DNA of 64,000 nucleotides from Adineta vaga (lineage: Eukaryota; Rotifera). The notes below the pieces were generated by a model. It saw nothing but the letters and a program-made list of their open reading frames with translations. It did not search any database and was not told where the DNA came from. Shown piece by piece: positions 14,632-24,994 of this stretch. Numbering within the stretch: the stretch's first letter is position 1; each line of letters begins with the position of its first letter. A program made the position numbers and the translations under genes. The stretch spans positions 2,170,001-2,234,000 of the forward strand of contig CP075493.1 in the NCBI GenBank assembly GCA_021613535.1. Direction: 5' to 3'.

Positions 14632-16273
14632 ATGAAATCATCATCACGTTCAATACTTCAAAATCGTAATGTGGAAAATCGACCAATACCTTCGTAAGTT
14701 TATCAATTTTTTCTCTAAGTGAAATTGAAATGTTTGTTGAACATTTATAGAGAATACTTTCTGGGAGCTAATTCAAATAAACATAACGAAGAAAATCGCA
14801 AACAACACACCGCATCATCATCATCGTCAAAGAATAATGCTGATTTAATTACAAATCATTTGAATGAAACAACAGCAGCAGCAGCATCAAAAACAACATC
14901 TGGAACACCACAGTAAGATATTGTATAACTTTTGGTCATGAATTATAGAATTTATTTAGACATCAATGGACAATTAATGATTTTGAAATAGGTGCACCAT
15001 TAGGTCGTGGACGTTTCGGTCATGTTTATTGTGTTCGTGAAAAGAAGAGCAAATATATTGTTGCTTTAAAAGTATGATTATTATCATTATAAAATCATCT
15101 TTGCAAAAGTGTTCTGTATTTTCTTAGGCAATTATTAAAGATCAAATTTCTACTCCTCGTTTAGCTAAACAATTGATTAGTGAAATTTCTATTCAAAGTC
15201 GTTTGAAGTGAGAAATTCTTTGTTCGAGATTTTACTTCAATTGAAATTCAATGCTATTATTTAGACATCCAAATATTCTACGTTTGTACGGATTTTTTCA
15301 TGATGATCAACGAATCTTTTTACTTTTGGAATATGCACCTGGCGGAGAATTATATCGACGTATGCAAAAAGAAAAATTTCTTCCAGAAACTGAAGCTGCT
15401 GGAGTGAATAAACTTCAAATAAGATTATCTATATGATTGTTTCTTTCTTTCTTTCTTTTCAGTATGTCTACCAACTTTGTAATGCATTGTCATATCTTCA
15501 TTCCAAACAAATTATTCATCGGTAAACAGATTAGAAATTCAATTTCGATTTATTATTTCAATTTTTAGTGATATCAAACCAGAAAATATTCTCATTGGTG
15601 TTTACGGTATTCTAAAACTAGGTAATCATTTTGTTAATTGTTGATTTTACAATGATAAATCTCTCTTGTTTTCAGCTGATTTCGGTTGGTCAGCAGAGAG
15701 TACTGAATCGAATAAGTAAGTCTATTTTTCAAAAGATAATCGATATAATCATTGTTGGATTCAAATAGACGAACAACTCTATGTGGTACATTGGATTATC
15801 TAGCACCGGAAATGTTGAATGGACATGGTTATGATGAGAAAATTGATCTTTGGTGTTTAGGTGTATTTACTTATGAAATGGTAAGATTTGAAATCATTCG
15901 TTGATGTTGTAAATTCTTGAATTCTTGCTTTTTATTTTCAAGATTGTTGGTAAACCTCCATTTGATAGTCAAACTCAACAAGATACAATTCGTTTGATTC
16001 GAACAAATGATTTATCTTTTCCAGCAAACACATCTCATCATGCTCGTGATCTAATTAGTCAAGTGAGATAAACTTTAATAATTGTCTTCTTTATTTATAT
16101 GGAAATATTTCATTTAGTTAATTCGTCGTAATCCTCAAGATCGTATGCCATTAAATCAAATAATTCAACATCAATGGATTATTACAAATGCTAATATAAA
16201 AGCAATCGATGAAAATTATGAGAAAATTAATAAATCAACTTCAATTAATCAGAAAGATGAAAGCAATATCTAA
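14632..16273 (+). CDS. AURK: Aurora-type serine/threonine kinase
   Basis: Mitotic kinase controlling centrosomes, the chromosome passenger complex and cytokinesis. After a Ser/Asn-rich tail of about 100 residues (with short Ser and Ala runs) the kinase domain begins at [20 protein letters not shown]. Visible motifs: glycine loop GRGRFG, VALK catalytic lysine, [21 protein letters not shown], catalytic loop [15 protein letters not shown], activation loop [15 protein letters not shown]-like (here [17 protein letters not shown]), [12 protein letters not shown] and [19 protein letters not shown] with DFGWS is specific to the Aurora family; the second Thr is the activating site. Aurora A versus B cannot be decided, and bdelloid-like genomes may carry several copies. 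Introns 50-60 bases, stop at 16271-16273. Confidence 0.93.
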
Positions 16274-16947
16274 AATGGATATTATCATTATTAATATTAT
16301 TCTATTTATTTTTCTTCTTATGGTGACACTTCTCAGTTTCGATGATATCTCTATGGAATTTTCTCTTCTTTCTTCTTGTATTTTTTGTCTTATGTGTATT
16401 TCAATCAATTAATCAATATAATATATCTAGATAAAATCGACATATACTTTGGTGTTTTGTTATACAGAGAAGAATTCTGTCAATCATATGTCGTTGTAAG
16501 AGACACAGCTGACAAGAGATGATTACAACGAAAAAATGAAGGATATAGAAACGAGCGTATAGACTCGTTGTTGTTCTTGTTGACTATCATTGTTATTCTT
16601 TTATTGCATTGTCTTTATATTATTCTAAATAAATTCTCTTCCGAATTGATTGCATAGCGATGGAAAGATGTAAGCGTTAGATCGATGAAAAAAAAAGCAA
16701 ATCGAAGAAAGAAAAGAAGATAGAGTAGTTCTTTCCCGTTCTCTGTTCTCTTTTTTTTCTATCATTCTATTGATGTTACTGTTTCTAATGGAACTAGTCC
16801 TATTAGTCAAACAACGATAGTTAGAGAGGATCATTGCACCGTATTAACCCAGCACTTAATAAAATGAATAATAATGCAAACATGAATTGTTCAATATTCA
16901 TTTGATTTATTCTACTACAAAACGTATTGTCATATCTTTGATCGAGA
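16274..16947. other. Intergenic region
   Basis: AT-rich region between two plus-strand genes. No gene or repeat beyond simple A/T tracts. Confidence 0.5.
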
Positions 16948-18096
16948 ATGTCGAATCATCTATGTTCGAATGTTATTTCATATTGTGCTTTAGCACCGAT
17001 ATTAACGAGTCAATATTCATTTTGGTTATATAGGTAAGAATGAATGTTTTAAGTTTCTATCAATGACTTTATCATAAGAAAATTGGAACGAGAAATAATG
17101 AGTTGACAATCCCTTGGGAAATGACAAAAAAGAAAACGATATCTTTATTTTCTTTTCAATCTAATTAGAAATGAAAAGATCGAATCACTCAATTTATTCA
17201 TACGTCCAGTTATATCAACAGATATTTATGATTTAAAACTTCTCTTTTCGGATTGTACTTTATTTCAACGTGCATCAATTGATTTTTCCATGTATTATTT
17301 TACATTTCGACCTAAACATTCATATATCATTACTTCAAAACATGGCCTCCTAGGACATGCATCGATTAAACAATGGAATTTAACTAAAGATTCAACAACC
17401 ATTGTACTTATGCTTGGTCTTGTTTATATTCGATCCGATTATCGAAAATTTGGTATTGGAGAATTATTAACAAATTATGTCTTAAAAATTCCATCGAATG
17501 ATAATAATTCTATTCATGCAAATATTTTAACACAACATTTACCATTTTATATACGTTATGGTTTTCAAGCATCATTCTCCTTAGTTGGATTAGTTGGTAA
17601 ACTAAATGAATTTTATAATTTAACAAATGTTATTGAAGAAGAAATCGTTATTCAACAATATGAACTATCTGATATACTCGATATTGCTACGTATGATAGT
17701 CGTATCTATCCAACATATCGTATTCATTATTTTGAACAATTACGTGAACATATTTATTCAATTGCTGGTTATGTTGCACGTTCAATAAAAACGAATGCTA
17801 TTTTAGGATATGTTATTCTTAATTTCAGTCAAGAATTTATTAAATGTGGACCATTGTATGCTGATAATATTAATATTGCTTTGTTATTATTACGACAATG
17901 TGCAACAGATTATGATGGAATGATGTTATTAGCATTACCTGAAGATAATCGAATTGCAATGAAAATGTTTGAATCAAAACATTTCAAACAAACACATATT
18001 CTTCATCGAGTTTATACAGGCAATGAGAATATTTTTCAAGAGAAAGTTTTCGAACGTATTTGGGCAATTACAGATGATTGGCTTTCGTTGATTTAA
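16948..18096 (+). CDS. GNAT-family acetyltransferase, two-lobed (YitH/Acetyltransf_18-like)
   Basis: Two exons: 16948 to about 17031, and 17169-18096, joined in frame (..WLYR/NEKIESLNLFIRPV). The N-terminal lobe shows the GNAT acetyl-CoA pattern: LGLVYIRSDYRKFGIGELL, in which R-x-x-x-x-G-I-G is the pyrophosphate-binding loop (Q/R-x-x-G-x-G/A-like), preceded by a beta-bulge strand and followed by LPFYIRYGFQ, a typical GNAT end. A second lobe (17640-18096) resembles the C-terminal half of two-domain GNATs, with ILGYVILN, GPLYADNINIALLLLRQC and PEDNRIAMKMFESKHF. The acceptor substrate is unknown. Similar proteins occur in nematodes and bacteria. The frame is intact. Confidence 0.75.
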
Positions 18097-18941
18097 ATCG
18101 ATTTTTATGTATGTCGCAAGTTTCGTTTTTTTCGGGTGCTTTGTCATTTGTGAAGTGTGATAAAAAGCTTATCTTTACTGTTTAAAATACATGATGATCT
18201 CAATTCATTCGTATGCATGTCTTACCAATCTACAATCTAAAAGATTGATACTCAACTACTTGCAAACTACAATTAATAAAAAGTTCTGTCTATCTTATCT
18301 TCTACCAATATGTATAGAACAATTACATTTAGACAACATCCATGGTAAATCATCAATCAAGCGAAAGAACATAATAAGAGAAGAAATAGCACGCATCTGT
18401 TTCCTTTTCTCTATCTGAATAGGATTCTTCCGAAAGGCTTGCCATCGATTAGAAGACAATATAAACTTGTCATATTACAGAATTGTTCTAAAAATATTCT
18501 TGACTTACCGAATAATAGAAATATAATACTGTACTGAGTCACATGTGACGAAAAAAAAGAAAAAAGAAGATTATTTTAAAGAAATCTAATGTAAGTAGTT
18601 ATCATATATGATTTTATTACTAAAACTAATTTTGATCTGATTATCATCATTTGAATATTGATCAAATAAATATCCATATATCTTTGATTAATTCTTTATT
18701 TTGATCACACATCATCTCGTATCAACAACACACAATCTAATTTCAATTGACTGAATGGATATTATTAAATACCAATCCTTTGTACATATAGATGTCACAT
18801 TCGAATATTTGAATGAATCATACGTATACTATTTCATTTCACTTCTATACATGCAATCATAAGAGAACAACTATCAGTCATTTAAATATATATATATAGA
18901 TCAATCGAAAGAAAAATATTCTTTAAACTTTAGTATTAAAC
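18097..18941. other. Intergenic region
   Basis: AT-rich, with a short TA run near 18888-18897. No gene supported; a 75-codon frame at 18191-18418 has no coding character. Confidence 0.5.
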
Positions 18942-21052
18942 ATGAATAACGATAGTGATGTCAATCCATTTGCTGATCCATCTATTCAGCAAGCTACTCA
19001 ACAAACATTGTTCGTTGTTTTTATCTGTTATCTCAATCTTTATTTATCTTTTTTTTCTCAGTACAAATCAACAGACACTTAGTGAATATAATCCATTTGC
19101 AAATGCGACTGTTGGATCAAAAGTATGTTCGATAAAATCTTCTTTGTTGAACAATATTATTTATGATTATCTTCAGATAACACAAAGCAATACAGATAAT
19201 ACACCTGTATCATTTACTCAACAATTACCACCATCCTATGCATCTGCAGGAACATCAATTCCTCCTCAACAAACAAATCGAGTTGATTTTAGTCAATTCG
19301 AACGACAACAAGCCGAACTTGAACAACGTGAAAAACGTCTTGCAGAACGTGAACGAGAATTAAGAAATTTACAAGCTCCACGTAAATTTATTTTGAATTT
19401 TATAGTTTCGAGAAAGAATTTTTTAGTTCTGATAACGTAATATTAATTCGAGTTTATAATCAATCGAAACATGAGAATAAATAACATCGCATATGCTATT
19501 TGTATGTACAGGATATACTTAGAAAATGAGTTTTTGTTATAAACATTCTGCATTCTCTGGAATTTGAAGGATGAAATAGACACAAATAATGTCAATCATC
19601 TTGTTGTAGAATTTCTTATTGCTTATTGTCTTTAGAACGTGAGAAAAACTTTCCACCATTACCCGATTGGTCTCCACTTCGACCATGTTTCTATCAAGAT
19701 ATTAATGTTGAAATTCCACCTGAATTTCAAAAATGGGTTCGTTATCTTTATTATCTATGGTTACGTATGTAATTTCAATCATGACATATGCATTCATGCG
19801 ATTCGTTTTGTATTCTTAGTATATTCAGCAACATTGGCTTTGAATATGATCGCAGCATTCTCTTATTTAAGTTTGTAGAAAAATTTAATTTCTTTTTTTT
19901 TAAATATTTTCTTAAATAGTGGTTGATAAAGAAGGTGCAGCAACATTTGGCCTATCGATAGTCTATTTCGTACTATTTATTCCATGCTCATATGCTTGTT
20001 GGTTTCGACCAATCTATCGAGCATTTAGGTAATATACTTATAGAGAGAAAAATCTAATATGAATAGATATTTGAGAAAGATGAGATATATCTTCTAGATC
20101 CGATCGATCCGTGGATTTTATGATCTTTTTTTTCATAATCTTCTTTCAAATCTGCATCTCTATTTTTATGATATTGGGTTTACAAAATTCAGGATTTTGG
20201 TAATACAAATATTTAAAAAAACCTAACTATCTAATTTCATCCGATTAACTCTTCTAAAACAATACTTAATTACTAATTATATTCTTTTGTCTAATTTTCT
20301 CTAGACAAGACAGTGCATCCAGCTTTATGATCTTTTTTCTCATCTTCTTCATTCAAATTGTCATAACAATCTTACAATTCTTCGGTGTTGCTAATCTTGG
20401 ATGGTAATATATATCAATATCACATAGATTTGAATTTCTTCAATGTATTTCTTTTGCATGATAATAATTGCTTGCTTTTTGTTTCTTTCGAGAGAGAAAA
20501 AAACAAGTTCTAAGACATATTCTCTATTTCAGTGGGTTTATATTAATGGTGAAATTATTCTCATCAGGTGGAAGTAAAATTATTGTTGGTATTATTGTTA
20601 TGATTGTCACATTAAGTTTTGCAATCATTGCTGTTGCTGATGGTTTATTATTGATAAAGGTAAAATAAACTAACACCACAGGACTTCAAAATAATGTAGT
20701 TAATTATGAACTAGCCTTCGTCATATCTATAGGGTATTATGCTATTAGTGTTTTTGAGTAGACTGCTCTATTTCCTGCTATAGCTCATATGTTTTATAAG
20801 TAGTACAGTTCTTCGATGTATAGCATAGAGTTCTTTCTAGGTACATCGTTTATATCGTCAATCTGGAGCAACACTTGAACAAGCTCAACGTGAATTTCAA
20901 TCCGCTTTTGTGAACAAGTAAACTTATACCTTAAATAACAATCAATCATTACATATATTTGTATATTTAGTCCAACTGTTCGTGGAGCTGCTCGTGAAGT
21001 AGCTACAGCTGGTATAAATCAAACTGTACGTGGTACTAGTTATACAAAATAA
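18942..21052 (+). CDS. SCAMP: Secretory carrier-associated membrane protein (SCAMP)
   Basis: Four-pass membrane protein of recycling and secretory vesicles. The N-terminus has two NPF motifs (NPFADP, NPFANA) that bind EH-domain proteins. A heptad-like stretch [36 protein letters not shown], and membrane segments with the SCAMP linker [16 protein letters not shown] follow. The C-terminus ([20 protein letters not shown], then [13 protein letters not shown]) is also family-typical. Two alternative-looking exons follow the [10 protein letters not shown] exon: A 20098-20199 and B 20305-20403. Both enter and leave in the same phase and encode versions of the same (third) membrane helix. Exon 1 is 18942-19009 and the stop is at 21050-21052. 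Total length per isoform matches ~300-340 residue SCAMPs. Confidence 0.95.
20098..20403 (+). other. SCAMP: Tandem homologous exons in SCAMP (candidate mutually exclusive pair)
   Basis: Exon A (102 bases) encodes [18 protein letters not shown] and onward to LGLQNSGF. Exon B (99 bases) encodes [18 protein letters not shown] and onward to FGVANLG. Both start after a phase-2 junction and end in TG before GT. Either one joins the upstream AG and the downstream T-GGG-TTT exon in frame. Using both would also stay in frame but would insert an extra helix and invert topology. A 105-base intron separates them. Confidence 0.85.
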
Positions 21053-21259
21053 ACAATCTATTGAACATTATCAAAAACAAAACACTAATAAAACATATTT
21101 TATTTTCTTTTTCGTTATGATTGTATTATTCTCGATTATTTTCAAAAAAAAAACGAAGAAAAGATATTTCTAAAATCATCTGATCAATTTTTTGAATTTG
21201 TATATTTTAATATGGAGAGATATTTGGATCTATATACATTCTAGACATTAGCTGTGAAT

Positions 21260-22532
21260 ATGGACTCGATTGATATAAAAAAGAAAACAGATGAAAAGAT
21301 TGTTGATCCATCTATACGAACAGAAGCTCAACGTTATTCTTTACCAACACGTTTCGCGTTTTTACCCGATAAAGTCATTGGTGAATTATGGTATTTTCGT
21401 TTATTGACATTGAGTTATTATTATATATTCATCTATTTTCATGGATTTGAAAGTAAAAATAAGTCTTCGAATATAATTCAAAGTTTGTTTTATATATCAT
21501 TATTATAGTTATTGGAATGGAGAAAATTGATCGTAAACAAGGTTGTCTTTTCATATCTCGTCATTCAACACATAATGCAGAGATTCAGGGTGCAATCGTC
21601 TGCACATATCATAAGACCGGTCGAGTCATTCGGTAGATATTCTATTCAAGATTTTCATGACGCTTTTGAAATGGGTTGTTAGATCTTTAATACATCGTCA
21701 AATAATGCTGATATTTTCATTTCTTCGATTGATGGGTTGCGTGCCTGGTAAACGTGATACCGCAGTCTCGTTATTGAATAGTAGATTTTGGGTAGCTGTT
21801 ATTCCAGGTAAGAGATTACCTTGAATTTATCGACATGTTAATTTAGTTATTTGTAAATGTAGGTGGTGCTGAAGAAGCAATGGTTGGTCATGAAAATGCA
21901 TATAAAGTATGTTGGCCAGAAAATCGTAAGTTTATTTTTGTTTTCTATTTTGGAAATAGGATACCTTTAATTTGAAATCATCGTTGTTTATTTTTCTAGG
22001 TAAAGGTTTTGTGCATGTTGCAACTGAAGCAGGTGTACCAATTATTCCAACATTTATGGCGAATCAAGAAGAAATGCGTTGGAATCCCATACTTTTTCTT
22101 TGGAATCTGTTTGGTCTTGGTCATTTATATTCATATATTCTTAAATTAGAAATACCTCTCTTGACACCACTTTTACATTCGATTGGTACAATAATTTGGT
22201 TTTCAATGACATGGATTCAAATTCCAATACCTGCGCAATTAACTTTATATATCGGTGATCCAGTACAATATGATATGTCCAAAGATACTATTGATGATGT
22301 AAGCTGATATAATCTTATTCTTCTCTATTTATAAAAGAAAGGTTAATGTTTTTTTTCTTCATATTACTACAAGGTGGTTGAACGAAGTCGCACTGCCCTA
22401 CAAGCGTTAATTAATCAATATCAACCACAAGGAAAATCTTATAGTAATGCTATTAAACAACGCATCGAATCAGTGACGAAATATTGGACAGAAGAAATTT
22501 TCAATACGATTCAAAAGAAGAAAAGCAATTAA
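21260..22532 (+). CDS. TMEM68: TMEM68-like lysophospholipid/monoacylglycerol acyltransferase (PlsC fold)
   Basis: Likely ER membrane acyltransferase of the LPLAT/PlsC superfamily, resembling TMEM68 (di/triacylglycerol synthesis). The start at ATG 21260 (MDSIDIKKK) lies 17 bases after an acceptor. Segments in family order: YFHGFEIIGMEKI, SRHSTHNAEI (at the HX4D-like site, with His-x4-Asn/Glu instead of His-x4-Asp), GCVPGKRDTAVSLL, WVAVIPGGAEEAM (GxPGGxxE-like motif), GFVHVATEAGVPIIP, and LTLYIGDPVQYD. At least two hydrophobic segments precede the last block. Six or more exons, introns 50-70 bases. It begins only 207 bases after the SCAMP stop on the same strand. The altered HX4D site is worth checking in an alignment. 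Confidence 0.8.
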
Positions 22533-24994
22533 TCATATTTAATAATTCCTTGTGTGATACATTGATTTTTTTTATTGGCTTTTAGTCAAATGATTTTTTT
22601 TGATTTTTTTTTCGCATACGAATATGTATGCGAACTAACACGATTGATGAAAAGAATCAAGGCAACAATATCTATGTAATCTGTTTGTTCAACCGATGAA
22701 AATTGATTAAGACAGGTCTGAGATGAATGAAATATCTATTTACATTCACAATTTTCCAACTCATCCTTCATAGATTTTTCTCTCTTCATTTCAGTTAATT
22801 ATTTAAGTAATATAATAATCAATTTACTATTCAAGTCAAATCAAATTAGACTTGAATTTTTTTGTCAAGTTAAATCATATCTAATCAATATTTTCTATGG
22901 ATATATAACATTCATCGAAGAACCTGAAATTATCCCACGTATATTTCAATTCATTGAACGTTATTCAATTAATTATATAGATCAGTTTTTTTTAATTTCC
23001 TCTAAAAATATTCTGATATTTACAAATCAGTCAAGTAGAAATAGCAATTCTTTTGATTATTTACCTGCCTTAATCATCTTGTTTTTACTTACTAGTTTGC
23101 TATATTTAGTTTATTTAATTACGATTATTTATCTCCTTATAAGTATCATCATAGAATCTCAACGTATTTATTATTCTTTAACAATAGATTAATTATCTTA
23201 GATGGATTCATCAATAAGACAGACTACAGGTGTAATGTTAGACTAATCATCATCAAAAACACTTGATGATGTGTATTTATAAATAGAAAGAATATTATTC
23301 TTGTTTTTCTTCGACGATATTGAAGAAAAAGAAGTCTTTTATGTTGATTAACATTAACAGAATGGTAGTATAGTTACACCAGCAATAATATGAAAAACTG
23401 AATGAATTATTAAATTTCAATGGTAGATAGCAACATATTCCATATGAGAACGGATATGGCACCGTCTCATCGGGGAATTTTTTTCTGTAATTTTCATATT
23501 CTTTTCTGAATAAAAGGATACGATATAGTAACGGAGAAAAAGATTCTAGATATATATTTTTTCTCGTCTTCTTCTTTTTCTGCTTCTTCTTCTTCTTCTT
23601 CTTTTTTGTATTGATGTCTCTTTGTCTCCAAAGAACAAAGGAAAAAGTGAAAAGGGTAAAGAATTATAGTGTAGAATGGAAACGACTTTTCATCCTGTAG
23701 ATTGTTTTCAAGCATGCTATTATCATACACGTCGTTCTTGATGATGTTTTTCATGTTGTTTGACTCGCTCGAGAAAATAGAGAGGAATGAAGAGGAGAAG
23801 GAGAATAAGAGGAAACGGTAGTGAGTTTTAGTTCTAAAGTTAATGAGCAGACTTGAAAATATTTATTGTTAGAAAACAAGAATGAATATGCCAAAAACTG
23901 TTTCTCAAGTATCATCTTTCGTAAGTATCCTTTTCTATTCATTCAAATCATTATACTCGATTTGAGTTAGACATGTTTGTTTAACATTTCTCTCACTGAC
24001 AACGGATATGCGGTAAAATAGTTCGACTAATGATGTTATATTTTGTTTTCGATTCATTCTTGAACATCTTGCGATCTACCGCATCCTATCTGTCATATTT
24101 TGTCATGTATTTAACTATGATAATATGCATATGTGAGTGACATCAATTGTTAGGATAAAATTCAAAGGAAGAACTAACTGATAGGATGATTACGTGTCTA
24201 ACTCAAGCACGTAATGAAAGAATTATATTTCATTTCCAACAACAACATCATCAACAAGTGATCATCGACAAGTCTCAAGTGATTTTTCTTTTATTGCTAC
24301 TAAGATGAATAAAAAAACACTCGAATTTCTTCTCTCTTTTTTTTGCTTCATAATAATTAAAGTGAACCCCTGGAGAAGAGGAAACTTTTTTTCTCTCCTT
24401 CTCTTTGACATATGAAAACGAGTAAGATCGATTGATTAGGTAGTTATGTTAGTATAGAAATCGATAAATTTACATGTTTAGTTTGTTCTCGGTATAGAAT
24501 GACAAATTAATCGTCATCATTTTCCATGTAGTTCTGTTATAGATGACTATATGAATCATGTAAATTCGATTAATATAGAATTATAAGTAAATATACGCGT
24601 GCTAGTTTAAAAAATATTCCTGCTGTTCTTTATACAGAAAATAACCTATTAGAAAACAGATCTTTGTCCTTCTCTCTCTCGATTTTTCTTCTATATGAAC
24701 TATTTATTTAGTCAAAACAGACGTGACGATAGTTTCTTTACATAGTATTGAATAGATTCGTTTCGAACATGTTTGTCTTTAATTCATTATTCTCCAGAAC
24801 AAACGATCATTATGTCACTTGTATCAACGTCTATTTATAGGAGACAGTGGCGCTGATATGTATATTTCTATTTAGTGCCAAACATGATTACACTGTTAAA
24901 CGATTCTTCTTTCCTTTCCTTTCCTTACCTTGCTTATTACTATTGCAGATGGGAATAAAAATTTTAATACAGTAAAGTGATTTCTTTTTTTTAG
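22533..24994. other. Long intergenic region upstream of rabphilin
   Basis: About 2.4 kb, AT-rich. Contains a CTT/TTC microsatellite (about 23583-23602), short palindromic A/T stretches (e.g. around 22830-22860) and several chance frames, including a Lys/Glu-rich minus-strand one (23494-23754) that is only the reading of the TTC repeat. It probably holds the promoter and non-coding first exon(s) of rabphilin, since that gene's ATG sits directly after a splice acceptor at 24993-24994. Confidence 0.5.
23583..23602. repeat. (TTC)n microsatellite
   Basis: A run of about 6-7 TTC units in the long spacer upstream of rabphilin. Confidence 0.85.

Noticed and set aside
23494-23754. Lys/Glu-rich minus-strand frame
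   Set aside because: Its acidic-basic run is just the translation of the TTC/CTT microsatellite.
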